Assembly (NCBI GenBank): GCA_017535725.1 | Contig: JAFXTO010000068.1 | Coordinates: forward strand, 1-32,461 | Direction of reading: 5' to 3' | Origin: Bacteroidaceae bacterium | GTDB lineage: Bacteria; Bacteroidota; Bacteroidia; Bacteroidales; Bacteroidaceae | DNA: 32,461 nucleotides | Shown: positions 15,501 through 23,592 of the stretch, piece by piece | How the letters are laid out: every line of letters begins with the position of its first letter | How positions within the stretch are numbered: the stretch's first letter is position 1 | The notes under the pieces: generated by a model | Seen by the model: only the letters and a program-made list of their open reading frames with translations | What the model was told of the DNA's origin: nothing | Databases searched by the model: none | Program-made: the position numbers and the translations under genes

Positions 15501-18174
15501 TGGTGTAGTAGAAAGCAACGTCCGTGAAACTGGTGCCCACCTGTATGCGTGCAGGCTTCCCTGGTCCGAAGGTTGCATCAGGGCAATAGAGCCATTCGGG
15601 TGTCACCTTGGGCAGCTTGGTGTCCTCCATGCCGAAGGTAAGGAAGTAGGCTTTCGTGCTGTCGCGATGTTCCCCCGACGTGGCTTCCACGTAGAGCTCG
15701 TATTGTCCTGCTTCGAGGGAGCGCACGGCTTCCATATCAAATTCAAGATGTTTCTCCTTAGATACTATAGTACCGCTGCTGACCGCCTCATCGCTGGTGC
15801 GCTTCTTCTCGCTAGCGGGATAGATGGTCCAAGTCAGCGTGCCGTCGGTGGGCTGGCCAGTAGAAGACAGCAGTTCGACGGTGATGGGTTGGAGATGGTC
15901 ACGTTCCTGCTGCTCGGGCACATTCATAACGATGCGCAGGGGTTTCTTACTGAGAGGCACAGTCGTTTGGGCTTCGTGTGTCTCACCTGCCACGCTGAGT
16001 ACTGCCACGTTCAGTTCCAGATACAATCCTCCCCACAGCTCATCTTCCGAGAGTTGTGTCAGGGGCACCCGGACGCTGAAGCTACCCGTCTCGTCAGTGG
16101 AAATGGTATCGATGGGCATACGTTCTGAATCCGTTCTGCTGCCCCACCACCAAGGATAGGTAAACTGATAGGTTCCCGTGACGCGCCCTTCGCGGATGGG
16201 AACGCCGTTGTAGCCCATGGCCTTACCCGTGAGGGTGATGCTATCTGCGGGCCATTGCATGTCGGGAGCCTTATCCATCTTCACCTCAAAGGTGGGACGC
16301 TTGTACTCCTCTACACGGAATGATACGGAACCGGAACCATAGCTACCTATATTGCTCACCACACGATAGACGCCAGGCAATCCTCCTTGTGGTAGCTGAA
16401 AGTCAGCGCTGAGCTTACCCATCTCGTCGGTCTGCACCTTCTGTGTCCCTACTTCCTTGCCATTGGCATCTCGCAGGACAAGCACTACCTGTTCGTGTGC
16501 CGACACGACAGCATCCCAGTGTTCTTGTTGGAAGAGGATGCCGCCAACATGCACGTTTTGACCAGGACGATAGATGGCACGGTCTGTATAGAGTCGTATA
16601 GCCAGAAAAGGCTGTTCCGGCTCCGAGAACGACGTATTGGAGAAATAGGAATCCTCGGGTTCCAAGTAGCAGTCATCGCCCAAGCTCACCTTGCGGTAGA
16701 GGCGCGTTTCCTTTTCCATGTTCACGGTTTCGTTGTCCAAGGGTGCCCGGCCCTCGCTATCCGTCGTGATGGTAGCGATGTGCTTCTTCGTTTCGTCATG
16801 GATATAGTAGTACTCGACCTCGGCACCTTCTATAGGCTGTCCGCTCTCTGCGTCCACGACCACGGTACGCTGTTGTCCGAGCCCGTTTTGATAGAGGGGC
16901 TGTAGGCGTGTACAGATAAAGGTGGCATACTCCTGAATAGAGGTCTGGACCAAATCGTTCTCCGAGGCTTCACCCGTTATGACAATCGCGTAGTTGCCCT
17001 GTTCGGGTGCCTTCCAGGAAATGGTGTCGTTGCGATCTTCCCAAGGCTGTCCTGTGGGCACGTCGAAGACAAAAGTCTGAACGCTGGTTCCGGCCTTGCG
17101 GATTTCCTGTATTCGGCGCTCCGTAGTTCCTGAAAGATTTCTTTTACGGAAACTCTTGGGCATCTGGAACACCTCGAACGTCAACCGCTTAGCATTCGCG
17201 GAATAGACCGTCCACTCATATTCCTTACCGGGATAATAGATAGACCGCCCGCGCCACGTCATCTTAGGCCTCAGCATAGCGTTGAGACGGTTTTTCACCT
17301 TACCAATACCTGCATACTTGGGATAGCGGGCGATGCACTCCCGTGCCAAGGCCACCTGATCTTCTCTTTGCAGTTCACCAATCAGTCCTAAATAGGCTTC
17401 CACACACAGCGGCAGGTCGCCGTATTCTTGGATGAGCTGACGATAGAGGTCGGCATCGCTATGCTTGGTCTGTAGTTCTATCCAGTCCAAGGACATCAGC
17501 AAAGTAGCCTCTCGATTACCGATTCGCTTGTATTCGGCGATGATATCCCATGCCAAATCGGCGAGTGTCTTTTGAGTGCCCTTCCAGATGTTCCTGTTCT
17601 GCTCCTTGGCACGGTTCCAGAGGATATGCAGGAGGTCGTGCTTGAAGTATGCCGACTGCTCATGCTGTTCGATGAACGGCAACCAGTCCTTGCTATGTGC
17701 CTTTGCCAATAGCGGAAAGTCCTTCATGGAGAGACGCCAGTTCTCGGCGGCGGCACTATCATATTGCTCCCTTGTCCATTCTTTCATCTCCTCGGACGTC
17801 ATTTCCAAATCACTGGCCTGTGAACGCCCCCTGTTCATCTCGTAGATTTCAGCCAAGAGCGAAGCATAGACGGCACGTGCTTCCGGGCGCTTCTCCTCAG
17901 CACGCAGGGCCTCTAATTCCTGAATATCGGTGAAGAAGCTGTCGGGAGCCCACTCCTGATGGAGGGCGGCCATCTTCAGGCGGGCGCTCAGAGCCTGACC
18001 AATATGGTTCGCACGTGAAGCTTTCTGAAGAATCTTCTCGGCAGTCTCGTAAGCCGACTTGGGCTTGCCGTCATCCTCGAACGCTTCCACCTGCTTCCAT
18101 AACTTATCATAGCTCTCGGCAAAGAGCAGGAAAGGAAAGAATGCCATAGCGATAGAAAGAATGTAGGATTTCAT
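12496..18174 (-). CDS. Alpha-2-macroglobulin family protein, thioester motif absent
   Basis: The 1892-residue exported protein has a signal peptide (MKSYILSIAMAFFPFLLFA). It continues with a helical, TPR-like region to about residue 290, a chain of macroglobulin domains (for example RLYTDRAIYRPGQNVHVGG near 530) and the conserved A2M segment LPESLTTWKLLGLAHTKDL. A helical TED-like domain and a C-terminal MG domain (APEYGGQTKAETIVIAP at the end) follow. Bacterial A2M proteins trap proteases at the envelope. The TED normally starts with a CxEQ thioester after the WHVLQALPSLIE segment; here residues 1349-1362 read EPQYDDIISLGTAL with no Cys or EQ, so covalent trapping is not expected. An Ala/Glu-rich linker (EEESMDAAAAADSEEAKTAATAPQ) precedes the A2M segment. 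It lies 28 bp after pepD; its stop codon lies inside a nonamer array. Confidence 0.93.
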   Translation of the reverse strand: MKSYILSIAMAFFPFLLFAESYDKLWKQVEAFEDDGKPKSAYETAEKILQKASRANHIGQALSARLKMAALHQEWAPDSFFTDIQELEALRAEEKRPEARAVYASLLAEIYEMNRGRSQASDLEMTSEEMKEWTREQYDSAAAENWRLSMKDFPLLAKAHSKDWLPFIEQHEQSAYFKHDLLHILWNRAKEQNRNIWKGTQKTLADLAWDIIAEYKRIGNREATLLMSLDWIELQTKHSDADLYRQLIQEYGDLPLCVEAYLGLIGELQREDQVALARECIARYPKYAGIGKVKNRLNAMLRPKMTWRGRSIYYPGKEYEWTVYSANAKRLTFEVFQMPKSFRKRNLSGTTERRIQEIRKAGTSVQTFVFDVPTGQPWEDRNDTISWKAPEQGNYAIVITGEASENDLVQTSIQEYATFICTRLQPLYQNGLGQQRTVVVDAESGQPIEGAEVEYYYIHDETKKHIATITTDSEGRAPLDNETVNMEKETRLYRKVSLGDDCYLEPEDSYFSNTSFSEPEQPFLAIRLYTDRAIYRPGQNVHVGGILFQQEHWDAVVSAHEQVVLVLRDANGKEVGTQKVQTDEMGKLSADFQLPQGGLPGVYRVVSNIGSYGSGSVSFRVEEYKRPTFEVKMDKAPDMQWPADSITLTGKAMGYNGVPIREGRVTGTYQFTYPWWWGSRTDSERMPIDTISTDETGSFSVRVPLTQLSEDELWGGLYLELNVAVLSVAGETHEAQTTVPLSKKPLRIVMNVPEQQERDHLQPITVELLSSTGQPTDGTLTWTIYPASEKKRTSDEAVSSGTIVSKEKHLEFDMEAVRSLEAGQYELYVEATSGEHRDSTKAYFLTFGMEDTKLPKVTPEWLYCPDATFGPGKPARIQVGTSFTDVAFYYTIVAGKQVIEERLIPLSDELRVIEIPYESHFGDGATFHYVFVKGGKVFKDEQTLRLVSPDRTLKWEWKTFRDRLHPGDTETWTLQLRNPDGTPASAQAMVTLYDASLDALTPHAWNLFMRRVYRITELPWNYQNYFTSYYASCDFSFSMKSYDADNLEFDIFNLDYYDDLGFGYGRRRSPREVGAVYELAMEPTRAAMPRLMLAKANGMVAEAEEESMDAAAAADSEEAKTAATAPQTLRTNFNETAAFLPRLQTNAKGEVAIKFTLPESLTTWKLLGLAHTKDLMNTTFEAEAVARKEMMARLFLPRFLRAEDKASVRATIQNLTETEINGNALLEIFDPETDRVIISQKQAFSAKANGECLLTFDYTPSGDQPVVAVRLTANSKSFSDGEQHYLPILPNKTYITESVEIRVDSLGTFTTDLTSLFNHDSSTATNRRLTVEYTAHPIWHVLQALPSLIEPQYDDIISLGTALQAQALATYIANSTPRLKTLVEIWQREQAQGKLSLASKLAEDEELKQLILDETPWLREAENEADRKQRLIQLFNISRQENVLTSIAERLEQRLGDEGGYSWFPGMSCSEMMTRVIATELARLKVMTNDFQTLPSDVKRIVNHLLQENIRFIAGRTAKYVQEMKEAEKEGSTINTASMMYLEYIYATQHAGVSLNKAQQADVKYLLDHMKGSVATMDNWERAIAAVVMKGAKRNAEARQYYESLIEHTTTTADHGTFFDYAGGSFNPTSHKIIHHVAAMEAVQVMEPGNKSLLKGLRRWLLQQKRTQMWESNICTADAIYALLTGNTEELNASEPDSIKLNYAKRQVDINRLDADKAVAGLGFIKKQFADGEAPKSITVERLTDSEAWGAVFATFLTPMTDASSSATGLSVRREVITTTPKVGDRFTTRYIITADRDYEYVNLRAPRAACAEPAEQLSGYRYQGGLGYYRAIRDAHTDYFFDHLPKGTYVLEETSFIDRAGTYTSGLTTIRCLYAPEYGGQTKAETIVIAP

Positions 18175-18202
18175 TGTGGATTTGTTTAACGTTAAGCGTG
18201 CG

Positions 18203-19657
18203 TTATTTCTCTGGTATCTCTGCCAGCAAGGTCTTCAGGAAGGTCCAGAAGCGACCCACGCTGGGAATGTTACAGCGCTCGTTGGGTGTATGTGGTGAGC
18301 GCAGGGTCGGGCCAAAGGAAATGAGATCCATCTGCGGATAGACTTGTCCGATGAGACTGCATTCCAATCCTGCATGAACGACTTCCACACGAGCAGGCTT
18401 GCCTTCAAGACGCTCGTAGAGAGCGGCCATCTGTGCGGCAATAGGTGAGTCGAAGTTCGGTTGCCAAGCACCATACAGCCCACTGTATTCCACCTTCATA
18501 CCAGCCATTCCAAAGGTACTCTCGAACATCTCCTGTTCCAGTTCCAACTGCGAGTCACAGGAGGAACGGGCAAGGATGAGAACCTCAGCCTGGCCTTCGG
18601 CGATGCTGATGATGGCGAGGTTGGAACTGGTCTCGACGACATGAGGGATGGAAGGGATGTTGCGCAAGACACCATCGTGACAGGCGAGGATAGCACTGAC
18701 AAGATTATCCTGCACTTCCACGGGAACTTGATTCTTCGGCAACTCCACACGTTCCATCGTGATATAGACTCCATCCTCCACACCACGGAACTCTGCGGCG
18801 AAGATTTTCTGGCAATATTCGGTCAACTCACGCAGGTCTTCCTCGTTCTCAGCGGGAATAGAGAGGATGACTTCCGAAGTACGGGGAATGGCATTACGCA
18901 TATTGCCGCCCTTCCACGTACACAGACGAGCATCATCGTCCTGAATGGCCTGACGCACCAGGCGACACATCAGCTTATTGGCGTTGGCACGTCCCTGATT
19001 GATTTCCAATCCGCTATGTCCACCCTTCAGTCCACTGATGGTCACTTTTACGGCGATGTCCGTCGGGTCGGTCTCCACTTCCTGATAACCGAGTGTGGCT
19101 GTGACGTTGATGCCACCGGCGCTGCCGATGCAGAACTCGCCTTCGGTCTCGTTGTCGATATTCAGCAGGATGTCGCCCTTCAGTGTATCAGCGGCCAAGT
19201 GGTTGACACCCCACATACATGTCTCTTCGTCAGAGGTGATGAGCGCCTCGAGGGGACCGTGCTGCAACGTGTCGTCTTCGAAGACTGCCATGATAGCTGC
19301 GACGCCAATACCGTCATCACTACCGAGGGTGGTGCCATTGGCCTTCAACCACTCTCCATCAATCCATGTCTCGATGGGGTCGGTCTCAAAGTTATGAGTG
19401 CTCTCGTCGGTTTTCTGCGGCACCATATCCATGTGGGCTTGCATGGTGCAGCACTTGCGGTTCTCGAAGCCAGGAGTTGCGGGCTTGCGCATCACGATGT
19501 TATCGCCTCCGTCCTTGAAGGCTTCGATGCCGCGTTCAGCGGCCCAGTCAAGCAGAAACTGCTGAATCTTCTCAAGGTGTCCGCTGGGACGAGGTACTTG
19601 AGTTAGCTTGTAGAAATTGCCGAAAATGGCTTTCGGTTCAAGGTCGTGAATAGTCAT
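18203..19657 (-). CDS. pepD: Aminoacyl-histidine dipeptidase (M20C peptidase)
   Basis: This cytosolic zinc dipeptidase hydrolyses Xaa-His and other dipeptides. The 484-residue length is normal for PepD. The dinuclear metal site is recognisable: QAHMDMVP (His75, catalytic Asp77), GSDDGIGVAA (Asp114/115), and TSDEETCMWG (Glu144 as general base, Glu145 as ligand). The HSGLEINQGRANANKL lid/dimerisation stretch and a late metal His in SPHTPNERC are also present. The start MTIHDLEPKAIFGNFYKLTQVPRPSG is standard. It is 28 bp upstream of the A2M gene on the same strand and probably co-transcribed with it. The 160-bp gap before it holds nonamer and octamer arrays and no visible TAnnTTTG box. Confidence 0.95.
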   Translation of the reverse strand: MTIHDLEPKAIFGNFYKLTQVPRPSGHLEKIQQFLLDWAAERGIEAFKDGGDNIVMRKPATPGFENRKCCTMQAHMDMVPQKTDESTHNFETDPIETWIDGEWLKANGTTLGSDDGIGVAAIMAVFEDDTLQHGPLEALITSDEETCMWGVNHLAADTLKGDILLNIDNETEGEFCIGSAGGINVTATLGYQEVETDPTDIAVKVTISGLKGGHSGLEINQGRANANKLMCRLVRQAIQDDDARLCTWKGGNMRNAIPRTSEVILSIPAENEEDLRELTEYCQKIFAAEFRGVEDGVYITMERVELPKNQVPVEVQDNLVSAILACHDGVLRNIPSIPHVVETSSNLAIISIAEGQAEVLILARSSCDSQLELEQEMFESTFGMAGMKVEYSGLYGAWQPNFDSPIAAQMAALYERLEGKPARVEVVHAGLECSLIGQVYPQMDLISFGPTLRSPHTPNERCNIPSVGRFWTFLKTLLAEIPEK

Positions 19658-19693
19658 AGAATTAATGGTTTTTATGATTTGACAATTATATTA

Positions 19694-19792
19694 ATGGGTT
19701 TGATGGGGATAATGGGGTTAATGAGGCTAATGAGGCTAATGGGGGGTATGGGGGTTATGGGGTTAATAGGTTTAATGGACCCAATGGGTAAG
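19694..19792 (+). repeat. Tandem array of a 9-mer, 11 units (ATGGGGNTA)
   Basis: Eleven consecutive 9-base units start at 19694, most beginning ATGGG (two ATGAGG, one ATAGG, one ATGGA). The consensus is that of the array at 12435-12506, 7.2 kb away. It lies between the flippase gene and pepD, 37 bp from the pepD start codon. Confidence 0.85.
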
Positions 19793-19840
19793 TTCAATCT
19801 TTCAATGTTTCAATCTTTCAATGTTTCAACCTTTCAACTT
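19793..19840 (+). repeat. Tandem array of an octamer, 6 units (TTCAAYNT)
   Basis: Six uninterrupted octamers (TTCAATCT, TTCAATGT, TTCAATCT, TTCAATGT, TTCAACCT, TTCAACTT) directly follow the nonamer array. They contain the stop codon of the flippase gene (19818-19820) and encode its last residues VERLKH on the minus strand. Confidence 0.85.
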
Positions 19841-20834
19841 GTTTCGTCAGGGATAAGGCAACCAAGGCATAAAGACCCAGGACTGCCACCAGGAGGGTCT
19901 GTACGGTATGGACGATGAGGGCGAACAGGGCTCCCTCATTGCCATTCACGCCATAAAGCATCAATACCGTCTTCACGGCAAAGTGCCAGGGACCGGCGCC
20001 ATTGGGTGTGGGAACCAGTACGGCAAACGTTCCGACCACGAAGGCCACAAGCGCTACGCCGAGACCCAGGCCGGAAGTGAAGCCGAAGCAGAAGAAAGTC
20101 AAGTAGAAATGCAGGAAGTAGCACACCCAGATGGCGAGGCTGTAGAACCAGAAGGTGGCCTTGCCATCGATGTGACGGATAGACAACAAGCCGTCGGTCA
20201 GTTCCTGTAGCACAGAACGCGTCTTGGTCATGAACTTGAAACGGCGAACCAGGAAGTAGCCCGTGATAACGGCAATCACCCCACAAGCAATCGTCACCAG
20301 CCAACCCGCCGTAGTAAACTGTGCCAGAAAACCGTTCAACGAGAGCCCCGTCGCGTGGAAGAAGCGTATGAAGACAGGTATCTGTAGCACAAAGACCAGC
20401 AGAGACAGCACGGCTATCATCACCATGTCCACGACACGCTCTGTGACCACCGTGCCCACGCCCCGGGTGAAATTACAGTCATCGTAGCGTTTGAGCACTC
20501 CACAACGCAGTACTTCACCCACTCGTGGCACCACGAGAGAACTGGCATAGCTGAGGAACACCGCATTTATACTCGTGTGCGCCCGTGCATATTCCCCGAG
20601 AGGCCGCAACAGCTGGCGCCAACGCAAGGCGCGGAACACCTGAGCAAGGATGCCGAAAGGGAACGACAACCACATCCACGTCCAGTCCATCTCGCTGGTG
20701 AGAGCCGTTTGCAGCGTTGCCCAGTCCAAGCCGCGATACATCCACCACAAAATGGCAGAACCGAAGGCTACTGAGAGCAGAATTTTAAGTATAGAAGGCA
20801 GACTTTTCAATTCTTTTCTGTATTTTTGCCGCAA
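19818..20834 (-). CDS. Flippase-like integral membrane protein (LPG synthase TM family)
   Basis: The protein, up to 338 residues long, has several hydrophobic helices and the pattern of the lysylphosphatidylglycerol synthase TM-region family (UPF0104). Recognisable parts are FRALRWRQLLRP, the SYASSLVVPRVGEVLRCGVLKR stretch, RGVGTVVTERVVDMVMIAVLSLLVF, and near the C-terminus VPTPNGAGPWHFAVKTVLML. No lysyl-transferase domain is attached. The substrate is unknown; a lipid or glycan transport role is family inference. No ATG is available at the 5' end: the longest form starts with TTG at 20834, but a promoter-like box (20832-20839) covers that codon, so the TTG at 20810 (then MKSLPSILKILLSVAFG) may be the true start. 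The 3' end is made of octamer repeats. Confidence 0.85.
   Translation of the reverse strand: MRQKYRKELKSLPSILKILLSVAFGSAILWWMYRGLDWATLQTALTSEMDWTWMWLSFPFGILAQVFRALRWRQLLRPLGEYARAHTSINAVFLSYASSLVVPRVGEVLRCGVLKRYDDCNFTRGVGTVVTERVVDMVMIAVLSLLVFVLQIPVFIRFFHATGLSLNGFLAQFTTAGWLVTIACGVIAVITGYFLVRRFKFMTKTRSVLQELTDGLLSIRHIDGKATFWFYSLAIWVCYFLHFYLTFFCFGFTSGLGLGVALVAFVVGTFAVLVPTPNGAGPWHFAVKTVLMLYGVNGNEGALFALIVHTVQTLLVAVLGLYALVALSLTKQVERLKH
20821..20828 (+). promoter_or_regulatory. Probable rsmA -7 box
   Basis: TATTTTTG matches TAnnTTTG and lies 29 bp before the rsmA ATG. No TTTG is visible at the -33 position. Confidence 0.5.
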
Positions 20835-20839
20835 ATTTA
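20832..20839 (-). promoter_or_regulatory. Probable -7 box of the flippase gene
   Basis: The minus strand reads TAAATTTG, an exact TAnnTTTG match, only three bases from the opposite-facing rsmA box. It would start transcription near 20825. The -33 region shows no clear TTTG. Confidence 0.4.
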
Positions 20840-20857
20840 AGAAATAATCTTCGATTC

Positions 20858-21664
20858 ATGCGTAACGTAAAGCCAAAAAAGTTCCTCGGACAACACTTCT
20901 TAACGGATTTAACGATTGCTAAGCGCATTGCTGACACCGTGGACGCCCTTCCTGACCTTCCCGTTTTGGAAGTAGGTCCTGGAATGGGGGTGATGACTCA
21001 ATACCTCATGCAGAAGCCACGTCCGCTGAAGGTCGTGGAGCTGGATTTCGAGTCCGTAGAGTATCTCTTACACACCTGGCCACAGATGGAAAACGACATC
21101 ATCGAGGATGATTTCCTGAAGATGCACCTCGACCAGACCTTCGAAGGGAAGCCCTTTGTGCTTACAGGCAACTATCCTTACAACATCTCCTCGCAGATAT
21201 TCTTCAAGATGTTGGATAACAAAGAGCTTATCCCCTGCTGCACGGGTATGATTCAGAAGGAAGTGGCCGACCGCATCTGTGCCCACCCTGGCACAAAGGC
21301 ATACGGTATCCTCAGCGTGCTCATTCAGGCTTGGTACACTCCTGAGTACCTCTTCACCGTAGAGCCGGGTGTCTTCAACCCACCTCCCAAGGTGCGTTCC
21401 GCCGTCATCCGAATGATGCGCAACGACACGCAAACCCTCCGTTGTGACGACACCTTATTTAAAAAGGTAGTGAAGACCACCTTCAACCAGCGCCGCAAGA
21501 CGCTCCGCAACAATCTGCGTCCCCTTCTTAGCGAACTGGCGCCTGCGGCAGACCACTCCACGTTCCTCTCCGACCCGTTGTTTAACCTGCGACCGGAGCA
21601 ATTAAGCGTAGAGCAATTCTTGGAGTTAACCTGCCGCGTGGAGGAATACGTCCGTGCATCCTGA
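20858..21664 (+). CDS. rsmA: 16S rRNA (adenine1518/1519-N6)-dimethyltransferase
   Basis: RsmA (KsgA) dimethylates two adjacent adenines near the 3' end of 16S rRNA during small-subunit maturation, using S-adenosylmethionine. The 268-residue protein begins with the classic KPKKFLGQHFLTD. It has the SAM-binding loop VLEVGPGMG (36-44), the acidic residue of VVELD, and the catalytic GNYPYNISS (Asn105-Tyr108, the NLPY-type motif). It ends with the usual C-terminal domain, including FNPPPKVRSAVIRM and TFNQRRKTLRNNL. It diverges from the flippase gene with only 23 bp between the longest starts, and converges on the hexosaminidase gene with 26 bp between the stop codons. Confidence 0.97.
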   Translation: MRNVKPKKFLGQHFLTDLTIAKRIADTVDALPDLPVLEVGPGMGVMTQYLMQKPRPLKVVELDFESVEYLLHTWPQMENDIIEDDFLKMHLDQTFEGKPFVLTGNYPYNISSQIFFKMLDNKELIPCCTGMIQKEVADRICAHPGTKAYGILSVLIQAWYTPEYLFTVEPGVFNPPPKVRSAVIRMMRNDTQTLRCDDTLFKKVVKTTFNQRRKTLRNNLRPLLSELAPAADHSTFLSDPLFNLRPEQLSVEQFLELTCRVEEYVRAS

Positions 21665-21690
21665 ACGTGGACGACCAGCTATCAAGCGTC

Positions 21691-23382
21691 TTATTCCAGT
21701 TGTCGGCAGTAGGGCACACCCAGTAAGTCGTAGAGTTTTTTCAGGCGAGGCAACCGACGCGAGAAGTCTTCGAAATCCTTCTGTTCAGGCAGGCACCATT
21801 GGACTTCACTCATAGCTCCCAGACGAGGCAAGAGCTGGTAGAAAGCATGTTCCGGGAAGGCCACGTGCTCCGTCCAGAGGTTGGTCTGAACGCCAAGGAT
21901 ATTTGTCTGTTCCTCGGGTGTCAGCTCATCCGGGAGTACCGGTTCGAAGCTATATATCTTGCTGGCCGAAACGATGTAGCTGTCTGTGGTACGGGGTTGC
22001 TTACCAAGATCTTTCAATTGCGGATGGTCGATGTAGGAATACACGTTGGGCGACATGATGACCCGATGGTGCTGTTTGGCTGCTTCGACGCCCCCTTTGG
22101 TACCGCGCCAGGACATGACGACCGCCCCTTCCGTGAGTCCTCCGGCCAGAATCTCGTCCCAACCGATGAGGTCGCGGCCACGACTCTTCAGAAACGTTTC
22201 CACCTCGTGGTTTATGTAGGTCTGAAGCTGGTTCTCAGCAGAGTGTTTTCCGTCGTCCTTGAGGCCCAGTTCCTGGATCTTCGCCTGGCACTTAGGACAT
22301 TCACGCCATCGGTCCTTGGGGCATTCGTCACCTCCGATATGAATGAACTTCGAGGGGAACACGTCACAGAGTTCTCCCAGAACGGTGCTTAGGAAGCCAA
22401 GCGTCTCGGGGTTGCCTCCGCATAGTACTTCGCGGCTTACTCCCCAGTAGGTGCGAACAGGGTACGGACCACCCGTACATCCAAGTTCCGGGTAAACATG
22501 CAAGGCACTCTGCATGTGGCCGGGCAGGTCAATCTCAGGAACAATATTAATGTAGCGCTCTGCCGCATAGCGAACCAGTTCGCGGCACTCGTCCTGCGTG
22601 TAGTAGCCGCCGTAGGGCTGACCATCGTAAATACCTGAGTTTCCAGGTCCGATGACCGTCTGTTTACGAATACTGCCTTTCAAGGCCAACTGAGGCATCG
22701 CCTTCACCTCAAAGCGCCAGCCCTGGTCCTCTGTGAGGTGCCAATGGAATTGGTTGCAACCATGCAGAGCCATCACATCGAGGTACTGCTTGATGAAGTC
22801 AACGGAGAAGAAGTGGCGTCCACAGTCCAGCAGCACACCACGGTAGGCAAAGCGTGGTTGGTCAGAAATGCGCACGTATGGGAGTTCAACGGCAGATGGA
22901 GGATTGGCATTGGACGATTTGGAGATGAAAGGCAGGGACTTGCGCAAGGTCTGTGCCGCACGGAACAACCCTACGGGCTTCTGCGCCTGAAGCAAGACTC
23001 CCCCATCGGCAACGACAATCGTGTAGGCTTCCTGTTGCTGGGGCGAGGGTTCAGCGGGTTGTTGCCCCTTCTTCCCTTTCTTCTTGGAGTTCGCAGGCGG
23101 TGTGAGGACAAGACGTACGGGCGCCTTGTCATCAGACGATGCAAGCACGAGCTCCTGGCCTGTCTGCTCGGCCACCCATTGCTGGAGGAATTGAGCGACG
23201 CGGGTGACCTCCATGTCATTGGCATCGTATGACACATGCATACCTGAACGAAGGGTAAACACCTGAGTGGAATCCAACTGGACCTCTTTCGGCAGAGGAA
23301 TGATGCGATAGTCAGCACGCTGGGCGACAACAGTCAGCATACAGACGCAAGCAGTCGTCAACAAAAACAGTTTCTTTTTCAT
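21691..23382 (-). CDS. Secreted GH20 beta-N-acetylhexosaminidase
   Basis: The 563-residue exported enzyme removes terminal beta-linked GlcNAc or GalNAc from glycans. It has a signal peptide (MKKKLFLLTTACVCMLTVVAQ), an N-terminal GH20b-type domain, and the catalytic barrel: FAYRGVLLDCGRHFF, NQFHWHLTEDQGWR, VPEIDLPGHMQSAL, and the acid pair in FIHIGGDECPK (Asp352, Glu353). NLWTEHV and the C-terminal QLLPRLGAMSEVQW are also present. A Lys/Gln/Pro-rich stretch (NSKKKGKKGQQPAEPSPQQQ) lengthens a loop in the N-terminal domain. I chose the ATG at 23380-23382 because the signal peptide starts there; the frame is open 60 codons further upstream but through its own promoter. It probably acts on host or dietary glycans. 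Confidence 0.95.
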   Translation of the reverse strand: MKKKLFLLTTACVCMLTVVAQRADYRIIPLPKEVQLDSTQVFTLRSGMHVSYDANDMEVTRVAQFLQQWVAEQTGQELVLASSDDKAPVRLVLTPPANSKKKGKKGQQPAEPSPQQQEAYTIVVADGGVLLQAQKPVGLFRAAQTLRKSLPFISKSSNANPPSAVELPYVRISDQPRFAYRGVLLDCGRHFFSVDFIKQYLDVMALHGCNQFHWHLTEDQGWRFEVKAMPQLALKGSIRKQTVIGPGNSGIYDGQPYGGYYTQDECRELVRYAAERYINIVPEIDLPGHMQSALHVYPELGCTGGPYPVRTYWGVSREVLCGGNPETLGFLSTVLGELCDVFPSKFIHIGGDECPKDRWRECPKCQAKIQELGLKDDGKHSAENQLQTYINHEVETFLKSRGRDLIGWDEILAGGLTEGAVVMSWRGTKGGVEAAKQHHRVIMSPNVYSYIDHPQLKDLGKQPRTTDSYIVSASKIYSFEPVLPDELTPEEQTNILGVQTNLWTEHVAFPEHAFYQLLPRLGAMSEVQWCLPEQKDFEDFSRRLPRLKKLYDLLGVPYCRQLE

Positions 23383-23425
23383 GATTTCGGGAATAAATGG
23401 GTATAGGTTTCTATGTTTGCGGCCA

Positions 23426-23456
23426 CAAAGTAACAACTTTTTATTGAAATGACAAA
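23426..23456 (-). promoter_or_regulatory. Probable hexosaminidase promoter
   Basis: On the minus strand TTTG (23453-23456) is followed after 19 bp by TTACTTTG (23426-23433), one mismatch from TAnnTTTG. The ATG lies 43 bp downstream. Confidence 0.5.
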
Positions 23457-23490
23457 GTTTTTGGGATGATTTCTCTTTTTTCCTCTTTTT

Positions 23491-23522
23491 TTTGGCGTTT
23501 AAAAATAAATGCACTACTTTTG
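23491..23522 (+). promoter_or_regulatory. murF-pdxB promoter (TTTG-N20-TACTTTTG)
   Basis: TTTG at 23491-23494 and TACTTTTG at 23515-23522 are 20 bp apart and match the Bacteroidetes consensus exactly. The start would be near 23528, giving a leader of about 65 nt before the murF ATG. This supports the ATG at 23593 over the upstream ATG at 23509, which lies before the -7 box. Confidence 0.75.
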
Positions 23523-23592
23523 CACGCAGATTGAAGTTCCCGTCATTTGCGACTATATGCAAGGGAAGTTTGGAATAAAAACGAAGGAACGT

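Noticed and set aside
15166-16128. 320-codon plus-strand frame opposite the A2M gene
   Set aside because: No family motifs, and it lies wholly within the well-supported A2M coding sequence.
18461-19606. 381-codon plus-strand frame opposite pepD
   Set aside because: Long antisense frame caused by codon bias; pepD has every family motif, the opposite frame has none.
19646-19918. Plus-strand frame encoding repeated Leu-Met-Gly units
   Set aside because: It is the translation of the non-coding 9-mer array; 9 bases per unit keep the frame open by chance.
23383-23562. 60-codon upstream extension of the hexosaminidase
   Set aside because: The signal peptide starts at 23382 and the extension contains the promoter elements and Lys-rich non-conserved sequence.
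23509-23592. 28-codon upstream extension of murF
   Set aside because: The ATG at 23509 lies upstream of the -7 box and of the expected transcript start; the conserved protein starts at 23593.
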